The position numbers and the translations under genes were made by a program. From Methanomicrobiales archaeon (GTDB taxonomy: Archaea; Halobacteriota; Methanomicrobia; Methanomicrobiales; JACTUA01), in NCBI GenBank assembly GCA_028678905.1, contig JAJRCO010000019.1, forward strand, positions 1 to 45,603: 45,603 bases of DNA, written 5' to 3'. The notes under the pieces were generated by a model. That model was not told where the DNA came from. It made no database searches and saw only the letters and a list, made by a program, of their open reading frames with translations. Below, one piece after another: positions 7,493 through 15,381 of the stretch. How positions within the stretch are numbered: position 1 is the stretch's first letter; the number at the start of each line of letters is the position of its first letter.

Positions 7493-8106
7493 CGTGACGA
7501 TCTCCCCCCTACCACAATATAGACGGGATCGATGGGGCGGAACATGGTCTGCTCCCCCAGATCGTGCGAACGGGCAACCTGCACATGAATTGCCTCACAA
7601 AATATTCCCTGTTTCTTCATCTCCGCGATCGCAATTGAGAGCGTCTGGATCAGCACCGCATTTACCACAATCGTGCGGTCGACCTTTCCGGCGAGCAGCG
7701 CGAGTACCTCTGCAAGCCGACCGGATCCTCCTACAAAGGCGCAGTCCAGCCGGTCCACTCCGGCGAGAAAATCCTCAGCTTCTCCTTCATAAAAAGTGAT
7801 ATTTTCCACTCCGGACCGTTCCGCGGCGGACCGGGCATACGCGATCGCCTCCGGTCTCCGATCCACGGCAAAGACCCTCTTTGTTCTCATTGCAAGGACC
7901 AAAGAGACCTTTCCAGACCCGCATCCGATGTCAGCGACGACATCGGATCTTAGCAGCCCCAGTTTGGCCATGTCGATGGCCAGTATTTCGTCCTGCGTTG
8001 ATCCGCCTTTCAGCCCGGTGGTCATTCTCCCTGTTATGTGTGTGTCATCAATTCTTAAAAATGGAGGCCAATCGCGGGTGGGTGTAGGTTTCCTGTTTAA
8101 ACTCAT
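7489..8106 (-). CDS. cbiT: Cobalt-precorrin-6B C15-methyltransferase (decarboxylating) CbiT
   Basis: 205 residues from ATG 8106. It has a class I (Rossmann) methyltransferase fold, unlike the other corrin methylases: motif I is VADIGCGSGKVSLVLA, motif II VFAVDRRPEAIAYA, and the CbiT-typical CAFVGGSGRLAEVL follows. CbiT methylates C15 and decarboxylates the C12 acetate. A longer start at 8163 is possible, but the extra 19 residues look unconserved and run toward the promoter. It is the first gene of the minus-strand corrin operon; an A/T-rich TTTATTC element on the minus strand near 8181-8188 may be its TATA box. Confidence 0.9.
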   Translation of the reverse strand: MSLNRKPTPTRDWPPFLRIDDTHITGRMTTGLKGGSTQDEILAIDMAKLGLLRSDVVADIGCGSGKVSLVLAMRTKRVFAVDRRPEAIAYARSAAERSGVENITFYEGEAEDFLAGVDRLDCAFVGGSGRLAEVLALLAGKVDRTIVVNAVLIQTLSIAIAEMKKQGIFCEAIHVQVARSHDLGEQTMFRPIDPVYIVVGGRSSR

Positions 8107-8214
8107 GGATACGGGTAGACTAACACACCTTTTTTCAGTCAGGGAACGGGTACCATGCTCCAAAGAGAAGGCAACAAGAATAAATCCTCCCGATCAATCG
8201 TACTGCAGAACAGT

Positions 8215-8811
8215 ATGAACCATTGTTATGTGCTTGTCCTTCTCCTCATCGTAAGTGCGGTCACGCTGGGATGCACCACTGCCCCGGTGTCAGAGAGCTG
8301 CCCGGTCACCACCGTATCCGACCTGTTGCCTGCGCAAAACATCAGCACGTATCAGCCTGTCTCCTTCTCCAGCAATCTCGGATCAGATTTCTACCGGGTC
8401 CTGCTGGAGAATGATTCCCAGCTCCTCTCCGTTATCAGGACGGGAATTGTCGCCGACTACAATTCAACAAGCGTCCCCGGGGCCAGTATGAATATCCTGG
8501 TCATAGAATTTGGAGATCCGGCCAGTGCGGAGACCGCCGTTTCAATACTGCAGGACGCCGTGATAAACACGATCTCTGCCAATTCCACCGCCCAGGCAGA
8601 GAAGATAGATAGAAACAACATCTCTTATTCTTCCCTTCACATCACCGGCATCACCACTCCAAGCGGGGTGGAGTTCTACCAGGAGTTTGTGTTCTGGCAT
8701 GTGCACCAGTATACGGTGATGAACAAACTAACCACCCCGGATATCGGGCAGGATCCCCATGGGGAAATGCTGAAATTTATTGATGAAATGGCATACCTCT
8801 GCTCGCCGTAA
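8215..8811 (+). CDS. Putative lipoprotein of unknown function
   Basis: 198 residues from ATG 8215. The N-terminus is a lipoprotein signal: a short polar start, the hydrophobic run VLVLLLIVSAVTLG and a lipobox cysteine at residue 20 followed by TTAP. The mature part is rich in Ser, Thr, Asn and acidic residues, with several NxS/T sites, and has no motif I recognise. It includes MNILVIEFGDPASAETAV, which resembles the DUF-type archaeal secreted proteins with an AAxE-type helix, but I cannot name a family. An ATG at 8155 in the same frame would place the signal 20 residues in and is less likely. It is divergent from cbiT with 108 nt between starts. Confidence 0.7.
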   Translation: MNHCYVLVLLLIVSAVTLGCTTAPVSESCPVTTVSDLLPAQNISTYQPVSFSSNLGSDFYRVLLENDSQLLSVIRTGIVADYNSTSVPGASMNILVIEFGDPASAETAVSILQDAVINTISANSTAQAEKIDRNNISYSSLHITGITTPSGVEFYQEFVFWHVHQYTVMNKLTTPDIGQDPHGEMLKFIDEMAYLCSP

Positions 8812-8945
8812 CGAAGGAATACCTATTTTTAACGTGATTTGGGTGCTCCAGTGACAATATGGCCGGATGACGCAGCTGCCCGTCTTCCTGATCATCCGCA
8901 TAAAAAGCATGAATGAGTAGATGGGCAGGGAATGTCCCTCACATC

Positions 8946-9389
8946 TTACGTGCGTAGTTTTGGCGAGTTGAACCATAGTCCGTAGATCTGGTGCGAATCG
9001 TCGCCTTTTTTGAATACAACCCGCACATCTACTCCCTCCTCCTGCTCGAAGTCGGCCTTGTAATTGGCCGCCAGATAGTCCCCGGTCTGGATGACGATGG
9101 CATCGCCCCTCGTTACGTACAGCCCGATTCTGGGGATGATCAGTTCGCGGGATTGTTGAAACGCCGACGCATCCAGCGCCTGTTTCATTTCATCACTGAA
9201 ATCCCGGGAGTAACGGGTGTAGTTATTCTCATTGAAACCCTGGAGGAGGTTGTCAGTAATCGGGTCGGCGTAAACGCGCACCTGAATCTGTTCCGCTTCC
9301 GGCAAGACGGTTTCCTGGCCAATACAGCCGCAGGCTGTGACAGCAGTGATTGCAATCAGAATCAAAGGCAGAAGAATAGGGATCTTCAT
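8946..9389 (-). CDS. Lipoprotein with DUF3887-like domain
   Basis: 147 residues. The N-terminal hydrophobic run ILLPLILIAITAVTA ends in a cysteine at residue 20, fitting a lipid-anchored exported protein. The mature part has the pattern LLQGFNENNYTRYSRDFSDEMKQAL, then a hydrophobic and charged region with VRVVFKKGDDSHQIYGLWF at the end. This layout matches the DUF3887 family (small alpha/beta domain, function unknown), common in methanogens. It is convergent with the lipoprotein at 8215-8811, with 134 nt between them that show no other feature. Confidence 0.72.
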   Translation of the reverse strand: MKIPILLPLILIAITAVTACGCIGQETVLPEAEQIQVRVYADPITDNLLQGFNENNYTRYSRDFSDEMKQALDASAFQQSRELIIPRIGLYVTRGDAIVIQTGDYLAANYKADFEQEEGVDVRVVFKKGDDSHQIYGLWFNSPKLRT

Positions 9390-9607
9390 GAAGACTATTG
9401 CGATGGTTCCCTACTTAACCTGTATGACCTCGAACAGATCTTAAGTGAGCAAACTTATACATGATCGGAACCATCAATCGCATCAGGTCAGGGCCCTGCT
9501 ATGATCCACCGGAATCATGCCGGGTGGTGTTTTCATATAAGGTTCGGTGGCTTTCCGTACCAGAGAGCGTATCATCTCTGTGGGTATCTCACCATATCCC
9601 TTCCTAG

Positions 9608-9715
9608 ATCACCTACCTGCGTTTTGTCATCTGGCTTGCCATCGGGCTGGTGATCTATTTCCTGTACGCCCGGCACCGGAGAGTTGGCTGGAAAATCGAA
9701 CGAAGGGATGATTGA
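9608..9715 (+). pseudogene. Remnant of an amino-acid permease C-terminus
   Basis: The frame reads ITYLRFVIWLAIGLVIYFLY, then ARHRRVGWKIERRDD and a stop. This is the layout of the last transmembrane helix and basic tail of APC-superfamily amino-acid transporters. It is preceded in frame by TAG at 9605-9607 and no start codon or further helices can be joined on. I read it as the eroded end of a lost gene. The family assignment rests on about 20 hydrophobic residues and is tentative. Confidence 0.35.
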
Positions 9716-9941
9716 GTATAGGGATGAAACTTCCCTCCTGATCGTCCTTTTCTTTGTTGAATAACACAGTCGTAAAGGTGTTTAAGGGACTGGGAGTATC
9801 CTAAATAGTGCCCTATGCGAATGGCATTGAGATTCCTCACCACGTAAACTCTTACCACAGACGTCAGAAATATTGCGGCTATCCATTAAGAATTCTATTC
9901 ACACATATTGGAGAGATTTTCAGACTGTCCATCAATTGGAA

Positions 9942-9982
9942 TAATATTAAGATGCTCAACCCCGATAATGACGTACTGGTGA
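9942..9982 (+). promoter_or_regulatory. Putative kaiC promoter and ribosome-binding site
   Basis: An AT-rich AATATTAA box lies about 40 bp before the kaiC ATG, which would place transcription start near 9970. The Shine-Dalgarno match GGTGA at 9978-9982 is 3 nt before ATG 9986. No second promoter is evident before the kaiB genes or the kinase, supporting a single transcript. Confidence 0.4.
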
Positions 9983-9985
9983 AAG

Positions 9986-11686
9986 ATGGGGTCACGCGTA
10001 CATGGAAAGAGTGCAAAAAAACTTATCTTCCCCAAAAGTCCCTCAGGCATCAAGGGGCTGGATGAGATACTTGAAGGAGGTCTTCCCACCGGGCGGCCCA
10101 CCCTAGTGTGCGGGAATGCCGGATGCGGGAAGACCCTTCTTGCGATGGAATTCCTGGTCCGAGGCGCAACAGAATATAATGAACCTGGGATCTTCATGTC
10201 CTTCGAAGAATCGGCGGGGGATCTCATTCAGAATGTCGCTTCGCTGGGTTTCGATGTACAGAAGCTGATCGATGAAAAAAAGATCTTCATCGATTTTGTC
10301 TATTTCGAGAAGAACGAGATCGAGGAGACCGGTGAATATGATCTTGAACCGCTCTTCATCCGGCTAGGAAATGCCATTGATACGGTAGGTGCAAAAAGGG
10401 TCGCCCTGGACACCATCGAATCCCTCTTTTCCGGCCTGAGTAATGAGACCATCCTGCGCGCAGAGCTCCGGCGCCTTTTCCGCTGGTTGAAGGTGCGGGG
10501 GGTCACCGCAATCATCACCGGAGAGAGTGGTATCAACAGCTCTCTCACCCGTCATGGTCTCGAGGAGTATGTATCCGATTGCGTGATCTTCCTGGATCAC
10601 CGCATCGATGACCAGATTTCGACCCGGCGGCTGCGGGTGGTGAAATACCGCGGATCGCTGCACGGGACGAATGAGTATCCCTTCCTCATCGATGAACAGG
10701 GCATTACAGTGTTCCCCATCACCTCGCTTAAGCTCGAACACGGCACCTCGAACGAACGGTTATCCACCGGCATCGAACGCCTTGATGCCATGCTCGAAGG
10801 AAAAGGGTTCTATAAGGGGAGCTCCATCCTCGTCTCCGGTACCCCGGGGACGGGAAAGACCAGTGTAGCCTCATCCTTTGCCCATGCGATCTGCAGGGAC
10901 GGGAAAAAGTGCCTGTATTTTGCCTTTGAAGAATCCCCCAGCCAGATCATACGGAATATGCGTTCCATCGGGATGGATCTGAAGCCCTGGGTCGACGCGG
11001 GGCTCCTCCGTTTCCACTCTTCAAGACCCACGGTATTCGGCCTGGAGTCCCATCTTGCGGTGATGTTTAAGACGATGCAGGATTTCAAGCCCGATGTGGT
11101 AGTGGTGGACCCTATCAGCAACCTATTGTCGGTAAGCGACGAAAAAAATGTACAGTCGATGTTCACCCGGCTCATCGATACCCTAAAGAACCAGCAGGTC
11201 ACCACAATGATGACCAATCTGACCCATTTTGGTATAGAAGAACAGACCCAGGTGGGTATCTCTTCTCTGATGGACACCTGGATTTTGTTAAAAGATCTGG
11301 AGGCGGAGGGGGAGCGTAACCGCGGGTTATATGTGTTGAAATCGCGGGGAATGGCACACTCGAACCAGATACGGGAATTTATCCTGTCTGAACAAGGCAT
11401 CAGCTTGATCGAGCCCTATATCGGGATGGGTGAGGTGAAGACCGGTTCTGCCCGCTATATACAGGAGACGATCGATACCGCGGAAGCGAAGAAACATGAA
11501 GAAGAACTGGAGCGTCAGCGCGTGAAGCTCGAGACCCGACGGAAAGTTCTTGATGCCCAGATCGCTGCGTTACAGGCAGAATTTGAGACGGAAAAAAGCG
11601 AATTTGAGCGGATTATGGAAGAGGAAAAGCAAGCGAAGCATGCCAAACGACAGGAGAAGAATCATTTGGGCTCAATGCGGGGCTGA
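9986..11686 (+). CDS. kaiC: KaiC-family two-domain RecA-like ATPase
   Basis: 566 residues with two tandem KaiC/RecA domains. Domain CI has Walker A GNAGCGKT (43-50) and the catalytic pair in FEES (E74, E75). Domain CII has GTPGTGKT (285-292) and FEES (E315, E316). In cyanobacterial KaiC, Ser431-Thr432 in ISTITDT are the clock phosphorylation sites; the matching stretch here is ISSLMDT with Ser426-Ser427, so two hydroxyl residues are kept. After the CII domain a charged, coiled-coil-like tail of about 80 residues (from about 490) replaces the cyanobacterial A-loop region. It is followed 28 nt later by two kaiB genes and a histidine kinase, so it is probably the ATPase core of a Kai-type timer or switch. 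Start ATG 9986 is supported by GGTGA just upstream. Confidence 0.93.
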   Translation: MGSRVHGKSAKKLIFPKSPSGIKGLDEILEGGLPTGRPTLVCGNAGCGKTLLAMEFLVRGATEYNEPGIFMSFEESAGDLIQNVASLGFDVQKLIDEKKIFIDFVYFEKNEIEETGEYDLEPLFIRLGNAIDTVGAKRVALDTIESLFSGLSNETILRAELRRLFRWLKVRGVTAIITGESGINSSLTRHGLEEYVSDCVIFLDHRIDDQISTRRLRVVKYRGSLHGTNEYPFLIDEQGITVFPITSLKLEHGTSNERLSTGIERLDAMLEGKGFYKGSSILVSGTPGTGKTSVASSFAHAICRDGKKCLYFAFEESPSQIIRNMRSIGMDLKPWVDAGLLRFHSSRPTVFGLESHLAVMFKTMQDFKPDVVVVDPISNLLSVSDEKNVQSMFTRLIDTLKNQQVTTMMTNLTHFGIEEQTQVGISSLMDTWILLKDLEAEGERNRGLYVLKSRGMAHSNQIREFILSEQGISLIEPYIGMGEVKTGSARYIQETIDTAEAKKHEEELERQRVKLETRRKVLDAQIAALQAEFETEKSEFERIMEEEKQAKHAKRQEKNHLGSMRG

Positions 11687-11714
11687 ATGAAGTGACCTAC
11701 CAAGGACAGGTAGT

Positions 11715-12023
11715 ATGAAAAAAACCGTAAAAATAGACCCGGATATCTGGGAATTGCGACTATATGTCGCGGGACAGACACCGAAAGCCATCACCGCTTT
11801 CTCCAACCTCAAAAAGATCTGTGAAGAGCACCTCGCCGGTAAGTATCGTATAGAAGTAATCGATCTCCTCGAAAATCCGCAGCTTGCCCGCGGTGATCAG
11901 ATCGTCGCCTTGCCAACCCTGGTGCGTAATCTTCCCCAGCCGATACGAAAGATTATAGGGGACCTCTCCAATACAGAGCGTGTTCTCGTAGGGCTCGACC
12001 TCCGTCCCTTACGGCCGAAATAG
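11715..12023 (+). CDS. kaiB: KaiB-like protein 1
   Basis: 102 residues, essentially the length of cyanobacterial KaiB. It matches along its whole length: LRLYVAGQTPKA at the start, YRIEVIDLLENPQLA in the middle, and the proline-rich fold-switching region ALPTLVRNLPQPIRKIIGDL, ending in RVLVGLDL. KaiB binds the CI ring of KaiC and competes with SasA-type kinases. It lies 28 nt after kaiC and 9 nt before the second kaiB, with the kinase following. The prolines in LPQP are kept, so a fold-switching capacity is plausible but not shown. Confidence 0.93.
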   Translation: MKKTVKIDPDIWELRLYVAGQTPKAITAFSNLKKICEEHLAGKYRIEVIDLLENPQLARGDQIVALPTLVRNLPQPIRKIIGDLSNTERVLVGLDLRPLRPK

Positions 12024-12032
12024 AGGAATACC

Positions 12033-12389
12033 ATGGTGCGAAATAAGAAAAAGTCAACCGATCTGGCAAACAAGGCTGAAAACTTTGAACAGGCCTTGGG
12101 GGCATCATCCCATAACCATTATGTATTGCGTCTCTATGTAACGGGCATTACTCCCAAATCCCGTATCGCCATCCAGAACATCAAAAAGATCTGTGAGGAG
12201 AATCTGCGAGGCCGCTATGATCTGGAGGTTGTCGATATCTATCAGCAACCAGATCTCATTCGGGAGGAACAGATCCTCGCCGCGCCCACGCTGATCAAGA
12301 AGTTGCCTCTTCCCCTGCGGAAAATCATCGGGGACATGTCGAATACCGATCGTATCCTCGTTGGTCTTGATCTGAAAGTTAAGGAATAG
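12033..12389 (+). CDS. kaiB: KaiB-like protein 2 with N-terminal extension
   Basis: 118 residues: a basic, polar extension of about 28 residues, then a complete KaiB domain (LRLYVTGITPKS, YDLEVVDIYQQPDL, AAPTLIKKLPLPLRKIIGDM, ILVGLDLK). It keeps the LPLP motif of cyanobacterial KaiB more exactly than the neighbouring copy. It is a tandem duplicate of the upstream kaiB, clearly diverged, and lies 13 nt before the kinase gene. KaiB domains also form the sensor part of SasA; a separate second KaiB next to a kinase without such a domain may play that part in trans (inference). Confidence 0.92.
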   Translation: MVRNKKKSTDLANKAENFEQALGASSHNHYVLRLYVTGITPKSRIAIQNIKKICEENLRGRYDLEVVDIYQQPDLIREEQILAAPTLIKKLPLPLRKIIGDMSNTDRILVGLDLKVKE

Positions 12390-12402
12390 ATACTCGATTG
12401 CC

Positions 12403-14547
12403 ATGCCCGGTCCTGACGCCTCCCCACCGCCCTCTCAAAAAGATCTGGAGACAGAAAACGAGAGGCTCCGTATTGATCTGGCAGAAGCACAGCAGGCTCT
12501 TCAGGCGATACGGAATGGAGAAGTCGACGCGGTGGTGGTCGGTGGTCTTGGCGTAGAACAGATCTATACTCTCAAAGGGGCAGATTATGCCTACCGCATC
12601 CTTATTGAGGAGATGAACGATGCAGCGATCATTCTCTTGGATGATGGAACCATACTATTCTGTAACCGGTATTTTTCCCGGCTTGTAGATATCCCACTGG
12701 AAAAGATCTTTGGGGCGAACATCGAAAGATTTGTGTTTCACAGGGACCGGAAAAAATTCAAAAATTTGTTAAAAACCAGGGATGAACGGGGAGAGAAAAG
12801 GGAGATGAGGTTCACGTCAGCTGACGGTACCGTCACCCCCATGAATCTCTCTATGAACGCGGTAACAGGAGGTTGCGGGATCTGTATCGTCGCGACCGAT
12901 CTCTCCAAGCAAAGGCGAATCGAAGAAAAACTACGGGCTGAATATGAGATAACCCAGAAGATATTACTTGAACGGAATCAAGAATTAGCAGCAGCCGAGC
13001 GGGATTTGCAAAACCAGAATGAAGAACTGTCCGCAACCGAGGAAGAGCTACGAAAAAACTTAGACGAACTCAAGAAAGCGGAAGCGGCACTTACCGAGAG
13101 CGAATCCGTCCTGCATAGTTTCTTCAATTCGCCAGGAGTCATGCGTGGCATCGTGGAAGTGACCGCCGACGATGATGTTCAGTATATCATGAATAATGCC
13201 GATGCAGCCACGTTTGCCGGGCTGACGCCCGATACCATGAAGGGCAGGCGTGGTTCTGAATCGGGCGAATCGCGGGATGTCCTCCGAGTATGGGTCGACC
13301 ACTGCGCCCAAAGTAAACGCTTGGGGAAACCGGTCACCTTTGAATATCGCGATGGACGGGGAGATAAGGAGACCTGGCTATCTGCTACGATCAGCTATCT
13401 GGGTTCGGTACAGAACGGGCATCCGCGCTTTGCGTATGTTGCACAAGACATCACGAAGCGCAGAGTAATGGAGAGAGAGCTACAAAGCACCGCAGAGAAA
13501 TACTCCACCCTATTTAATTCCACGTCTGACGGCGTGTGGATCAATAACCTTCAGGGAGAAATTAAGGAAGTCAACGATGCCTACTGCCAAATGTCCGGGT
13601 ACCCACGTGATGAACTGCTAGGCAGACCGGTCGGTATGCTAGAAAAGGGCGAGACCTCCGACGAGATCATTGATCACATCAAGAGAATCCTTGAACAAGG
13701 GGGACATGATCGCTTTGAGACCCGCCACCGGCGAAAAGATGGCTCCATGTTCGATGTCGAGATCACTGCCCTCTATCTCGGCCAGGAGAGAAAGCAGATA
13801 GCGATGTTTGGCCGCAACATTACCGATCGAAAGCGAGCAGAACGTCAGCTGCAGGAGTACGCTGCGAGCCTTAAGCGAAGCAATGAAGATCTGGAACGCT
13901 TCGCCTACATCGCCTCTCACGATTTACAAGAGCCTCTCCGCAACGTGGTCAGCTTCTCCCAGCTCCTCGCCCGCCGGTACGAGGGAAAACTGGATCCGGA
14001 CGCGGACGAATTCATCGGGTACATTGTTGAGGGAGGGAAGAGAATGCAGGGTCTGGTCAGTGATCTGCTGGAGTATTCACGGATAAACACACGAGCAATG
14101 CCATCCCAGCCAACCGACAGTGAAGAGGTGGTTGATCGGGTCATGCAGAATCTCTTCTTCACCATTCAGGAGAGCAACGCTACTATCGAGACGGGCTCCC
14201 TTCCCATGGTAAATGTCGATCCGAACCAGCTGGGACTGGTCTTCCAGAACCTCATCGCCAATGCCATCAAGTTCCGCAGAGACGAACCGCCATACATCCA
14301 CATCTCTGCGGAAAAATCGGGATTCATGTGGAAGTTTGCGGTGCGGGACAACGGTATCGGGATCGATCCGGCATTCCACGAGCGTATTTTTGAGATCTTC
14401 CAGCGGTTGCATACCCGGGACAAATATCCTGGAACCGGAGTGGGGCTGGCCATCGCGAAACGTATCATCGAGAGACATGGAGGAAATATCTGGGTAGAGT
14501 CGGAAATGGGAAGGGGTTCGACGTTTTTCTTCACCCTACCAACTTGA
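12403..14547 (+). CDS. PAS-domain histidine kinase of the kai operon
   Basis: 714 residues, no membrane segment, so probably cytoplasmic. Order: a short N-terminal helix with the motif AIRNGEVDAVVVGG (about 36-49); PAS 1 (about 65-175); a coiled coil of Glu/Leu heptads (about 177-235); PAS 2 (about 238-352); PAS 3 (about 362-480); the dimerisation helix with phospho-acceptor His506 in ASHDLQEPLRNV; and the ATPase domain with N-box NLIANAIKF, G1 DNGIGIDP, F-box EIFQRLH and G2 GTGVGLAIAKR. All catalytic motifs are intact. No response regulator is in the window, and no KaiB-like domain is in the kinase. Location 13 nt after kaiB 2 suggests it reads the state of KaiC as SasA does in cyanobacteria, but through another interface (inference). 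Confidence 0.92.
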   Translation: MPGPDASPPPSQKDLETENERLRIDLAEAQQALQAIRNGEVDAVVVGGLGVEQIYTLKGADYAYRILIEEMNDAAIILLDDGTILFCNRYFSRLVDIPLEKIFGANIERFVFHRDRKKFKNLLKTRDERGEKREMRFTSADGTVTPMNLSMNAVTGGCGICIVATDLSKQRRIEEKLRAEYEITQKILLERNQELAAAERDLQNQNEELSATEEELRKNLDELKKAEAALTESESVLHSFFNSPGVMRGIVEVTADDDVQYIMNNADAATFAGLTPDTMKGRRGSESGESRDVLRVWVDHCAQSKRLGKPVTFEYRDGRGDKETWLSATISYLGSVQNGHPRFAYVAQDITKRRVMERELQSTAEKYSTLFNSTSDGVWINNLQGEIKEVNDAYCQMSGYPRDELLGRPVGMLEKGETSDEIIDHIKRILEQGGHDRFETRHRRKDGSMFDVEITALYLGQERKQIAMFGRNITDRKRAERQLQEYAASLKRSNEDLERFAYIASHDLQEPLRNVVSFSQLLARRYEGKLDPDADEFIGYIVEGGKRMQGLVSDLLEYSRINTRAMPSQPTDSEEVVDRVMQNLFFTIQESNATIETGSLPMVNVDPNQLGLVFQNLIANAIKFRRDEPPYIHISAEKSGFMWKFAVRDNGIGIDPAFHERIFEIFQRLHTRDKYPGTGVGLAIAKRIIERHGGNIWVESEMGRGSTFFFTLPT

Positions 14548-15381
14548 ATGAAATGTCTAAGGGTAGTCCTTCCGGTTCCTTGAAGAGCTGGCGATTTCCG
14601 ATATGGGGAAAGTACCGTTAATGGTAGACCTTTGACATTGCTTTTAGGAACCATCGATGGCCAACGATATCCCCGTTTATCTGAGTTCTTGATCAGCATC
14701 CTCTGGGGTGCCGCACACATCGCCGTGGTGAAACCCGTTATGTCGGAATGGGCTACTGTCCACAGATAACAGAAGAATCATCACCATAGAATGGGTTACC
14801 GAGGAAATTTATTGGTCTCATTGGTTATCTCGCAGGTCTCGTACCGTCTGGCGGGATACAAAATCCGGTCTCGAGCCAGGTACTGGTTTCCCTGGCAGTG
14901 ATTCTTTTTCGTCCTGGCGATCTGGACTTTTCTGATCGGGGCCAGAACATCCATCCTTCCCATTAAAATCTGTCCTCTTATGTTGGCTCGTCAGCCATCC
15001 TGTTTTGACAGGGATTCTGGTTTAAGCGGGATGTGTAAATGTAATACGAGCATAAAGCCTGGACAGACAGAATGGACGATCTCTGTACGCAACCGGCCGC
15101 AAATCACGATGACGCGTAAAATGCCCCCTAAACCCCGCCTAAGGATCAGGGATTTGCTCTTCCCGAACTACCGGCATACCGGAAATTCCGACCCCGAATT
15201 ACTAGCCAAGATAGGATACAGATGCCACTTTGATGGAAAGGAATCCCCCAATATCGGGATACTCGTTGTCTGCCTGCTAATCACCAATGCGCGGAGTTGG
15301 AAGTTGTTTACAGTGTATCTCGCAAAAGAGAATAAATCGCTTCCGATCTCCCTTCCGAGTGGATACCGGCTCCGTCTGATA
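14548..15381. other. Gene-poor region of about 830 bp
   Basis: Between the kinase and the convergent M20 peptidase gene I find no supported gene. Short hydrophobic frames (for example around 14810-14930, reading IGLIGYLAGLVPSGG) hint at an eroded membrane protein but are interrupted by stops and match no family I recognise. A long plus-strand frame beginning at 14980 is mostly the antisense of the peptidase and is rejected. Confidence 0.5.

Larger units (their letters stand above)
9390..9985. other. Intergenic region of about 600 bp with a gene remnant and the kaiC promoter
   Basis: No intact gene is supported. The region holds a short decayed coding fragment (9608-9715, listed separately) and, at its right end, an AT-rich AATATTAA element (about 9942-9950) followed by GGTGA at 9978-9982, which serve kaiC. 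Open frames of 60-85 codons here on both strands have no recognisable sequence. Confidence 0.6.
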
